Below, piece after piece: positions 12,101 through 24,100 of a DNA stretch of 64,000 nt. The DNA is taken from NCBI GenBank assembly GCA_031763025.1, contig JASSKH010000016.1, forward strand, positions 5,146,001 to 5,210,000, in the 5' to 3' direction. Source of the stretch: Macrocystis pyrifera (taxonomy: Eukaryota; Sar; Phaeophyceae; Laminariales; Laminariaceae). Below the pieces are notes generated by a model. It searched no databases. It was not told the DNA's origin and worked only from the letters and a program-made list of their open reading frames with translations. The position numbers and the translations under genes are program-made. How positions within the stretch are numbered: the first letter of the stretch is position 1; every line of letters starts with the position of its first letter.

Positions 12101-15100
12101 GACCCGACCCGACCCGTGAGGTTTGACCTTACCCGCGAAAAGCCCTGGATATTTATGACTGTCGTCGACGTATGTGCGTAGGTTGGAGAATTTGGAGAAT
12201 CGTACATATTGGCCAGCGGTCGTAGAACCCGGCGTCAATCAGGTGCCTTTTTTTTTGGTGCGGTGTAAATTAGAAACTCGCATGTACTCGTAGTAAATGC
12301 CGGAGCAATCCGTATGTTTCTGGTAATGCCCTCAGGTATCTGGCACACGGGGTTGATCGTGTACGGTAAGGAGTACTTCTCGGGGGGGGGGGCTGCAGAG
12401 CATGCCCCACGAGATGTTCGTACAGATGCACGGGGGGGAGCGGCCGAAGGAGTACATCGACCTGGGGTTCACCGACCTCTCACAGGTATAAAATTACTCG
12501 CGATTCGGTATCTTCATCTTTGGTCTCTTATGTATTGCTGTGTACCACACCAGCACGTACTGCTATATATGCACTCACTACTGTTGTGCACAGCTGCAAC
12601 ACGGCTGGTACTACTACTGTACCACTTCTCTATTAATAGCACGGCTGTTACCACTGTACTGCTGTGCATTATTTATGTCGGTGCGCCTTGCTTAGGCTCA
12701 TTCACATAATGCCCCCATCCCTCCCTCTTTCAGTATCGTATCGAACAACGAGCAGGATGCGCAGCAGAACGCGGGGATTACTGTGACCCGCAACCGGCTG
12801 ATAAATCTCAACCTTCACGATTCCTCAATCTAAATTTCTCAGCATCCTCCAAAAAGTGGACCCTTAGTTTCTTAGACGCCTGCTACGATGGGGCATACCT
12901 TAAGGCCTTATGTAGCCTTTTTCGGCCATACCATGTTTGCCTGTCGGGACCCCTGGACTGAGGAACTCTACCTAACCATTGTATCGTCCAAACACCGTTT
13001 GTATTTTATATGTCAGATGTTATATACCGCTCTGACTGAAAATATACCCCTCATTTCGACTCTGGGGTCGGTATCGATATCAAACGGTGACTGCATTTCC
13101 GGTCGGAGTGGCATTAAGATTCGTTGTATACCTACAGCAGTAGGCCCTCGGGTTGACTACTATTTCTCACAAATCTGCTTGTTGAGCGAGGTATCGAGCT
13201 CCTCACGCCAGAAACCCCAGCAAACCGGAGGTGCACGGGCCCCAGTCGTAGCGTGCCTCCTTCTATGTTTTTTTTAGCTTGCTTCTTAATGGTGGGCCTA
13301 TTCTGTTGCGTGTGTTCGTTCGGATGGCAGGAGTTGTTCGAGGACTTCAACCGTGAGATCACCCCCCGCTTCACGGCGCAAACGTACGACCTGATGAAGC
13401 ACAACTGCAACAACTACACCGACGAGTCGGCTAAGTTCCTCCTCGGCAAAGGCATCCCCTCATGTAAGCTGCAGATTTCCGCGCCAGTCTGCACACCGCA
13501 GATGCTGCTGCTGTTGTTGTTGTTGTTCTTATGGTTGGTGGTGTTGTTTTGATACTGTTGCTGCTGTTGTTGGAGTTTTTATTGGTGTTGGTGCTGCTGT
13601 CGTTGATGCTGATGTCGTTGTTGTTGTTGTTGTTGTTGTTGTTTTTATCAAATTATCCCATCGCCGTGAGCTAGCACGCGATCACAAGAAAGGGCCCAGC
13701 CTCTTAAATAGCGGTAGTGTAGGCTGCTGACAGCTAGCTCATAGACAGCGCGAGGGGCGCGCTTTCCTGTACCTCGTGGTGCTGTCAAGGATGGCGGCTT
13801 CGCCTCGCACTGGTCTATGTCGTGGCCCTGCTCGTGATCCGTGTGGGTATTACACCCCTCGTGTTAGAGCAACAGCTGCGGTAAAGGCAACGCCTCTTTC
13901 TCTCTCTGCCTTTCCCGCCGTTTTTCGTCCAACGCCTATTCCGTTTTTTTTTGCCGGCGTTCGTCTGGCGCATCCTCATTTTTCGCTCTGTCCTCGTTCT
14001 GCGGTCCTTTTTGTTTTTTTTTCCTACCGGCCTTGGTGTGCTTTAAACCCTGCATCTTCACACTCATCTCGCCCCTTCCCCACCCTGCCCTCCCCTCCAT
14101 CTCGACTTCCCTTCTCGCTGGAAACGAAGACATCATCGATCTCCCCAACGAGGTGCTCAACTCGCCCATGGGAGGAATGCTCCGGCCGATGCTGGAGCAA
14201 ATGACCACACAGGTGTGCGAGTCTCTCGGTGAAACAAGCTTCTCTGGATGGGCTTATGGGCATATCGATCTGTGTCTTCAAACCGTTGGTGGGAGCACCC
14301 GGTCCAGTACAAAAAACTTGTACTCCTTTTCCTTTTATTTTCTAATCATCAGTTTACTTTCCAGCTCTGTGGAAAAGCCGTGGTCACAGGTGTCTCCCTG
14401 TTCACCCCCGTGGTGCGTGCCTTCATTTCTATCTCTCAGAGGGTTCAGCATTCCCGCTGCAATGCTCGTCGATTTTCATCGAGTTTTTGCTAACTCGCGC
14501 TTTCGAGCTTTCCGCGATGAGAAAAAGGCACATACCCTATTTTTTCTTTCTTTGGAAACCCGCCGGGATTCTACCCCCGGCCCTCATACACTGTAGTAGT
14601 AATATTCGAGGTTATCCACTAGACAACCGAGGCGACCGGTGGAACTGCTTATGGCCGATACATCTTTACAACGCCCCTGGGCTTTGCGCCGCTTTAATAT
14701 GTACCGGTATGTGGAGTATGATAGCCACATTCCCAGTGCGTCAGAGGGAAGGGTTGATGTTGTCTTTTTGCATGCACAGCAGTACGACTTTCTCCCCTTC
14801 ACATTGATGTTGGCCTATCGGGAGTATGCAGCTCTCTGGGAGGAAGTTTTTTGTCTTTTTCGCGTTTCATAGCAGACGGGATACGTCGGTGTCATTCTCA
14901 AAGCAGAGAGGCTCCAACCAAGTGATTCCTGCCCTCCCTGCCGCCGATGGCGTTCGGCCCGTTACTTGCAATCCAATCGAATTCACCCAACAGCACTAAT
15001 ACTCGTAGTAATTAAATGTGTTTGTCTGCCACTACTATCAGACCGCTCCCTCTTTGTGCCATGGCCTCAGCTTCATGTTTGGCTTGCTGTGCCGCTGCGT

Positions 15101-18100
15101 GTGTGCGTATTAATGTGTTAATAGTATGATGCACTTTCGCCCCGACCAGGGGTGCGGATAAAAAAAACAATCCGACACCCTACTACTACTAATAACAAAT
15201 ACCCAGACAGGAAGAGAATGTTAAAACCAAGTAAAAAAAAAACGTAAATTCGTCCGGATATCCCACCCCATTGGTTTTGTTTTTTGTTTTCATTACCTTT
15301 TTAGGAATGTGATGTCGTTTGGATTTTTTGTCCCGCACCCCTGCCCCGCCATAAAAAAACGCCTACTTTGGCCAAGGCTGAAGCCTTCATGTAACGCCGA
15401 CCTTGACTGAGCACAGGCTCAGTATATATATAGGGTTTAGAGCAGCGCTCGCCGCTAAGTATTGCAGTAGGTTTCCAAATTTCTTGACGTCCCTAAACAT
15501 GCGATCTTCAGTTTCTTACTTGTAATTCATAGTATTTACCCTGTAGTGTATATAGCTCTCGCCGCTGAGTAGGATTTCTTACGCCAATTTCTTAGCGTCC
15601 CCTAACGCGCGAGCCTCAGTTGCTTCCCCAGCCTCCGTTTTTTTTTGCTGGTTGTCTCTCGTGGGCCCATTCTGTGTCGTGCCTCGTCGTGCCCTAAGTA
15701 GCCTCAGCTCTTCGTTTACTGTTTTTTTTCTGTCGTGGGCCCATGCTGTATGGCGCCTCGTCGTGCCCCAAGCAATAACCTCAGCTCTTGATGCTTGCTT
15801 GCCCCTGATGCCTCGGCTCCAGATGAACGGTGCGGACCCTTACTCGGCATTACATACCCAGCAGCAGCAGCAGCTGCAACCGGCTAGTTTTCCTAGCGGA
15901 GGCGCAGGGGCAATCTCTCCCTCGGTTGCCGCAACGCCGTCGCCCACGGCGGCTACGAACGGCGGAGCTGCAACGGAGAGGAGAGGAGCTGCTGGGCAGA
16001 ACGCAGGGTATCCGATCATGGACAAGCACACGAAACCGCTTGTGGGCTCAGACACATCAAAGGCGGTGAGATGTTTTCAGTCAACAGGTGGCATAAACAA
16101 AACACGCATCGGAGGGATGCATGCGCGCCCATGCCAGCGTACCGTTCTCAGAAGTGATAGATACCCACGTATATCATCAACGCGTACGTAAGTCCTGTGT
16201 TCCTTGGGAAGAGCACATAGGTATAAGATGTACTACAAAGTTCCCCTTCGGGATGTGGTTGACTTGAAATCCCCGGGGTGTCGTATGTCGAAAAGGGAGT
16301 GACAACACAGGAGGCGTTCCTTATGATACGCATGTTAGCCCATGTGAGGTTCGCTGGCGTTGTACCGATACTACTGCTGTTGTGCTGCTGCCGATATTGC
16401 ACCGCTGCTGTTGTGCTGCGCGGGTGCTTTTGAAAATCAGAGGAAGCGCGAGTTGGAATTGTCCAGCTCGTTGTGTGTTCAGGATGGCACGCCCACAAAA
16501 GCACAAACACGCACGAACACGGTAGCACCGTTCTTAGCTGTGTCACGATGATTATACTTTGAAAATTCTGCTAATGCTGCTGCTGCCTGTACCATGGATG
16601 CTTCAACGTCCAAAGCTGAAGTTCACAGCAGCAGTGTGACGTCTGCACAGGTACCCAGCCGAAGCAGATAGCATGATGACAAGAAAGTAAAGCTGAAATT
16701 GCACCTGGCCTCTCGATCTCTACTGCTGTACGACACACGCACGCACACGCACGCACACGCACGCTCACGCACACGTAGCAGCACCGTTCGTGGCTGTCGC
16801 AAAGGGAAAGGCTTGAAGCGCTGCTGTTGTACTGTGGCTGCCTAGCCTTTGAGAGCTGATGCGGTCCTCGAGACGAAGTTGTACTGTGGCTGCCTAGCCT
16901 TTATGGGCTGCTGCGATACTCGAGAAAAAGCATCAAGCAGTAGTGGTGACAAATCGGAAGATGATAACTCAGGGTTCCCATGGGCCTGCTTGGCTCTAGC
17001 TGGGCGGTAGCCCTCCCCGCGTTTACTTGCCAATTTTCGTGACTTTGAACTCCCAGAGCATGCGGCACGGAGCTCGGCCGGGACCCACACTTGCGCCATG
17101 GTGTACACACAAGCCGCCTGCGTGCTCCGTAGCCGAGAGCGCGAGAAAAGACGCGCGACCGGACGAGAAAAATACAAGTACTCCGGAAAAAAATCCACTT
17201 AACAGTTGTACATACGCGTACCAACGAGTACGTCCTGTGTTCCTTGGAAGGAGTTGCCTGTTGGTCCAGACTAGTTCATTAGCGCGACTACAGTACGCAG
17301 CAGCAGTTTGGAATATATCCTATTTTGGCTTAGGCTCGCGGCTTTTTGTGATTTCAACGTTTGAGCATAGGCTCTCGGAGACTATTATGTAGGATTTAGA
17401 GTGGCATTCCTCGCTGAGCACAAATGCTCAGCCGCAAAATCTTAGACTTGATGAAAATTTCAGCCTGAAATTGTCAAGCCAAATTCTTAACACGTGTTGG
17501 GTACTGTATAGGAGCCCAACCCAACAACATGTCGCGTACTGTATATGCTAGCTCAGCGGGTAGTTCCTTCCACATGTAGCGAGCAAGTTTTGCTATAGTT
17601 TGCGAAGGGCTCGAAGCAGCCATGCTCTCGTTAGCAACCTCTGGGGCGAGCTCTTAGCCACCAACTGTCAGCGAAACCCTCAAGGCCTCTCGAGCAATTG
17701 CCTCACGCCTACTGTTGTAGGACAGATCATCTGCAGATGATCTATAGATCACCCCCGCTTCATGATTTAGATATTTCAGGGCAGGTACATGCACACCTGA
17801 TCTGTATGATTTTACTCAATCTTACTCAATGGTGCCCGGTGGGAGCCGTATGTATACTACTATTAATACAACTACTGTAATACTAATACAGCACTACTAC
17901 TATTATTAGTGTTACTAATACTAATGTCGCCACTGTGTATTTTGCCGATACACGGCTACTTTTTACGTTTTGACACCCCCGATGGCTTCGTCTCTTTCCA
18001 AAGGCTGCCGGCGTGGCGGCCCGCCTCAAAGCGCTAGGCGCCACCGTGGAAGGCTTGCTCTCGGCCGAGGAAGGCGCTGTGCTGGACCACCTCCCCGCAT

Positions 18101-21100
18101 CTCTCGCGGCTCACAAGTCCAGCCCGGTCACCCCCGGCAGCTTCCGCCTCATGCAAACGGTCTTGAGAAAAAGCTCAGCCTGGCCCGTCAAGTGAGTTCG
18201 ATGATGCTCCCTTCCCCCCCCCGCCAAGATGCTACCACATAAGAGACCGCGGCTTGACCCCTTGCCTCATCGCCCCCCCCCCGCACTGTAACTACTCTTA
18301 TATTAAGTTAAGATCAAAATAGGTCGTGTCGCGCACAAACGCGTCGAAGAAGGAAGGGGCTAATTTTTCTGGTCGTTTCGTACTCGCACGTACTGCTCGT
18401 TTGTCGCTCGCGGGTGATGCTCAGGGCGGAGTTCCTGGCGCTGATATTGATGAGCCTGATGGTGTTGCACAATCCGGAAGGGCAAGAAATGGAAGACGCC
18501 ATGGCAGAGGTGGCCGTTCGCGCCCAGGCTGAGGGGGATCTATCGGCGCAGGTGTGTGGTGGTGTGCGTGCGCGCTTTCGGGACCGAAGTACGACTGTCG
18601 CGCGTCCCGAGTAGTATCGCGACCGGGAGAGAGAGAGAGAAAACGCGTTGTAGTTACTATACCCCGTGTTGTGTTGCAGCTCGAGTCGCGAAACGCCTTC
18701 TTAATCGGACCCAAGTATATAGAACGACCAAGCAGGCTCAAGAAGTACGGTCTCACCAACCGTCTAGGGTGGGAGCAATGAGCGATTAGCGATATCTTGT
18801 GTACACCCCATGCGGTACAGGTCCGGCGCTTGAACGTATCACTTCCCTATCCCGGCAGTGCTGGGTTGCTGCGTGTGGCTGATGCTGAAATTCGTTTTTT
18901 TTTTTTTGCGTCCCTTTTCAGCTCTCCTTTTCGCCTCGCAAGCCCCCAGAAATGTTAGAAGTAGTGCATGCCCTCCGTTCCTCGAACTGGTGGCGTAGTT
19001 GAAGGGGGGTCGGGGGGGGGGTGAGCGAATCAACCGCCGGATTGCGGCAGGTATTAGGGTTGCTCTTCTGGGGCTTAAACTAATGTCACTGACGGATAGA
19101 TAGGTCACGATCTACTGTAGGTCATTTAGATTACGGGGGACCGTAGTAAATAGGACCTATGGTACAGTACACACAAAAACCGATATATTTACTATTTTTA
19201 TCAACAATATTTGGTCCTATTTACTATGTTCCCCCGTAAGATCCTAACCTGCCGTTTTTAGAGCCGTGCTAGTAATAAATAGGGCAGGTATTGGGGTTGC
19301 ACTTTTGAGCCAAAATTCCTTTCTGACGAGGTTTCTCCTTCTTCGTAATTCCAATATGTTGAAATTCGATATTCGATGTATCCATCATATTCGTAAGAAA
19401 CCTATTGTGTAGAGATTGTGCATCAGGCCTAACTTACAATGTCTCTCGTATACAGGTGTTTTGGGTGAGGCACTATTTCTTGATAGCATTAAACAGTAAA
19501 TGTCCTCCTGATGGATTGATGTCTATTAAAGTGTGGATGCTACAGCTGTGGTAGTATACGAAGTGTATCCCTCCGCCAGGAGTGAACTGGTCGTTGTGGC
19601 GCAGACGCCTTCCATTACCATGTTGAACACTACCCATCCACCTTATATATACCAGGTATATGACGTCAACCTATGTAAAACTGGTGTACCGTATGAAGTC
19701 CTTTTGCTCATAGGGTTTAGGGTTGGTCGTTGGCTCTTCGCGGGCTGGTTGTTAGTTAGCCCCTGCGTGGCCCACGCTTCTCCGGTGCAAAGCGCGCAGC
19801 AGCAAGCCGTCATTGTTTAGCCTCCAATGTATAGAAGTTGTTACAGATTCGTCTATTGCTGTATTCGAAGCATACAACGGAGATGGATCAGCCGGAAAGT
19901 CCGTTGTCTTGGCTCTGCCCATTTCGAAGAAACAGAATTTTTGCGCGTGTCGTTCGTCACGTGATTTTTTTTTTCTCGTCGGCCCATATTTACCGGTCTA
20001 CTGAAGTAGATGTATGCTACGATACGTAGGGGTGTACCTACTACTGTATAGTATATATAGTAGTGTATGTAGCGTTCTGGGCGGGAATATAAGGAGCGTT
20101 TATACATTAATATGAAGACCAAGTGGTCCTTATTTTTCCGCCCGGAGTGGTATAGTATTGTGTGAGGATGTGATACTCACCTGAGGAACTCTGTGTAAGA
20201 GGTGATCTATGACATGATATCACAAGAATTACAACTGCATCCGCCCGAGGAGCAATGCCAAGCAAGCCCTACACTACTCATACTACTCATAATACACTAC
20301 GTATACACTAAACATCGAAAAATACCTGTCACAAACACGGATGATATCCCGGCGATAAGGCATGCCTCAATGCCTTGATGCCCTATAAGGGTGATGGCTT
20401 ATTTGCTCATTCCTCAGTCGAGGAGTCCCGTCAATCTATTTTTCCTTACAAGGCATTGGCAAAATGGTGCTGCCCCTATCGTAACACGCCTCTATATCCC
20501 TCCCTCCCTCCCTCCCTCCCCCTCTCTCCCTCTCTCTCTGATCGTGTGGGGCTTGGATGATGTTTTTCGTCGTTCTTGGTCAGCAGAGTTTGTCGATCGC
20601 GATTTGCACGGCGGCGAACGCTTTCGGGACCCCCGGAGGCGGAAAGTATATGCTGCGCCCTGACGTGATTCCGGGGTGGCTTGATGCTTCGCTCAGAGGT
20701 GAGGTCGAGGGTTCGCGACGATGTTGCAGTCGTAGAGAAGTACGAGTTGGGCGCTGTTTTTCCAGTCCATGGCGTCACGCTGCCTGTACCCGAGCTGCTG
20801 TGCCCTGCGCCCTCGATTGCGTGCAGTCGGTAGCACGAGCTGACGGCATGGTCAGTGCCAGCGATTTGGGGGCGCGGCTACTGTAAAAGTGTTTTTCCAA
20901 GCGGAGCAGATTCCATTTGTTTAAGGCTTCGGGACCGAAAAGAAAGTGAAGAAATCATGGTAGTTACAGCGTCGGCCACACGCAACGCACGCCGGCGTTG
21001 GGTTAGGGGATTATGCACCTCGCACCGAAACTGTAAAAGTACCACTAGTACTTCGAGCGAGATAGTCGGTGAAACCTTCGCTTCTGTTGTGGTCGTTGTA

Positions 21101-24100
21101 CCCAGTGGAGCTTACCGCTTATTCGAGAGAATGGTTGGCACACGCTGTATACGAAACAAAGGGACTACCGCTATTGCTAGCCGATGGATGATTGGGTCTG
21201 AATGCCTCAAGGTCAGGGTTTGGGTTAGGGTTGATTATTTTCGTCTCGTACACAGTGACCGCCAATCATTTCCTCGAGTAATTGGTACGCTACTCTCGTT
21301 GTATCCTGCCCACTCGTGGCATTACTCCCGGCCTTAACCTTCTCGCATTGTGCGCCGCCTCGGTTGTGCGTGCTGCGCTGCATAAACAATGCGGGGACGC
21401 CAGGAGAAGAAGGAGACAAGCGCAATAAATACAATGTATCGAAACATGTGCACATCAAAACTTTCGGTAATTTTTTTTTTATTTCGAGGCTTATTTGAGC
21501 CACATACGAAATACCTGCACGATATTTCGAGACGTATCTACTGTAGCATCAGATATTTCGATACCACATGCAAGGTTTATCTGAGCTCTAAATGCTTGCA
21601 AGCACCAGGCGTTTTTTTCTAAGAACATTTTTTTTCCCCCCGGCTGTTTTCGCTTGCCGTGACCTGGATGGGACACAGGGCTGCAGCACGAGCGAAGTGA
21701 GGTGCGACAGATGTCGTCGTCTCTCCTGAACAACTTTTCTTTGGGGCTCGTAGACGGGCTTCCAGACAGCACCGTAGGGCTGGAGCTGTCGGACGAGGTC
21801 ACCCAGATCCTGTTCGGCTCTTTGGAAGGGTTAGAAGACGAGGCTTCTCAGGTGAGAGCTGCGGGGAGTTCCTTTCACAGATCGGACAGATCATCTACAG
21901 ATCGGACAGATCATCTACAGGTCACTCCCACTCCACGATTTAGATCTTTCAGGGCAGATAGATCATCTAGTCCTGATCTGTATGACCTGTATCTCAAGGA
22001 GTGCCGTGTGTTCCGCTTTCGATTTGTAGCACGTGTTTCCGGAGTTGAGTCTATATCTATACTGTACGTCCAGCCCCTGCACAGCATCTCATAACGGTGG
22101 GTTACGAGTTTATTATCTAGGCCATTATGTATTGCAGATGATGTGTCCGGTGTGTGGGGTGGTTGGAGTGGTCGCGCTGAGCTTCCTTTTGTTGTGCAAC
22201 GCTAGGGCTGTAAGTTGGCTGACCATAAGCCGCCAACCACTGCTGCAGTTTTTTTTGTTGGCTATATAGGTGTCACAGTCTACAGTAGAAGTTCCCTGCA
22301 GTACTTACTGCTGTTGCGGAGTTCTGCGGGTTTTGTTTTAGTCTGACTGCCGTGGTGGTTGATACTCCAGTCTAATTCCCTCACTACATCAACCACCTTT
22401 CGTTCCGAGTAATTTCGCGTGGGGTCGGGGTTGCGGTTAATGCTATAGGGTCAGGGTTTGAAGTCAATTATATTTCAGTCTGATGCTTTGATGCATCCAT
22501 CTTAAGAATAGTTTGTTCGAAAGGAACGAGCGACAGCCTAAAGTTTTTTTCCCGGAAATATCCGAAAATTTACGAATCTCTGTTAGTCTTGTATGATACG
22601 AATGCCAGTATTGGTTTGTCTATACTGCTGTCTATACGTGTATACAGCAGCTTGTCCATATGCCGAGCACGTCTATTGTGTGACTCTGCCGCTCGGTGTC
22701 GTGTGTGCGATGTTTTTTTTTGCAGGTGGTGGCCTTGCGACGTCTGCTGTCAGCTGGCCGGTTGGTGCGAAAATTTGGCGCCGCGGGAGGCAACCTTGTC
22801 AATGAAGTCGGCTTGGGGGACCAGGTACAGAATGGCTGTTTGACTGGTTGATTGATGACATGGTCGGTTGTTGGGTTGTTAGTTGATATGGTTTGATATT
22901 TGAGGCAGCTTTGTCAACAAAAAATCGGCTCGGGTGACCCGGTGCGGTTGCTAGGTTGTTGTTTGATGATGATAGGTTGATGATTGACGGGTTTTGGTAT
23001 GATGAGCTATTGGTTGATGATTGAATGGCTTAAGTTGATGGTTTGATGGCCGATAGGCTGCTGGTTCCATGGTGAGCCCTATTACGGGGGGCCATAGTAA
23101 ATAGGACCAAATATTGTTAGTAAAAATAGGAAATATATATGGGTGTTTGTGTGTACCGTAGGTCCTATTTACTATGGTCCCCCCTAATACTATGGTCCCC
23201 CCTAATAGCAGCTACGGCATGCCTTCAACAATACCTGGAAGCCCTTTCCCAGAAAGGTCTTTGCCTCAGACGGTGTTTGGTGCCGTCCGTGCCGTACTTC
23301 CGTAAGCCAATGTACCTGTGCTCGCTCGAAACGGGGCAATAAGGCATGTTTTCTGCACCATCATGACGCCGATAGATACGAACTCCCTGAGAATGGGGTC
23401 TGGAGCCACCTCTTCGGTCAAAGTAGCTGCAGTTTGATGGTTGAGAATACGCTGGTTGATGCATTGTGATACTTTGATGTTTCAGGATGGGTTGGTATTT
23501 TTACTGATATATCAGCGTTCTCGTTACCGTCAACCAACCATTTCAGCACTCCCACCGTGTATGCGAGTTTGTTTGTTTTTTCGGCGCGGCAGCGTGATGT
23601 TCCATTTTGTCTTTTGAGTGTCTCATGTTTAGAGACGAAAATAAAATAAACTCCGCTGATTTTTTTTTACAGCCGAAGCGCACAGCCGGGAGAAAAAAGC
23701 CGGGAAATTTCCGTCCGGACAAAAGTGTTAAAACTACTGATTGTAACCGCGTTGTAGGGTGTTTACTGGCAGAATTGGACCGGGTTGGGGTAGGCGGTCG
23801 ACCACAATTGCCACCTGTTGCCCCGATCCCACCCTCAAGAGGGATGCGGCTAGGGTTGGGGGTTAGCGTTCGCGTGAGAGTTAGTTAGCATTAGGGTTAG
23901 CGTTGGGGTGAGGTTTAGCGTTAGGGTGAGCGTTAGCGTTGGGGTTAAGATTAGGGTCAGAGAAGCAAGTGACACATAACAAATAGCCCGGAACCCTCGA
24001 TACACGTCTTGTATCGTTTTATAGTACGACGTCGACTCGTGCTCCGGCTCTGAGGAGGGTTGAAGTTATGCTTGGGATTGGTCGGGTGATGTGACTAATA

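Larger units (their letters stand above)
9106..12335 (+). other. PPPDE-PUL gene, intron 1
   Basis: This 3.2-kb intron contains a short inverted repeat (10650-10788) and a CGGGTC-rich array (11268-12130). No other exon is needed to keep phase, and none is seen. Confidence 0.8.
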
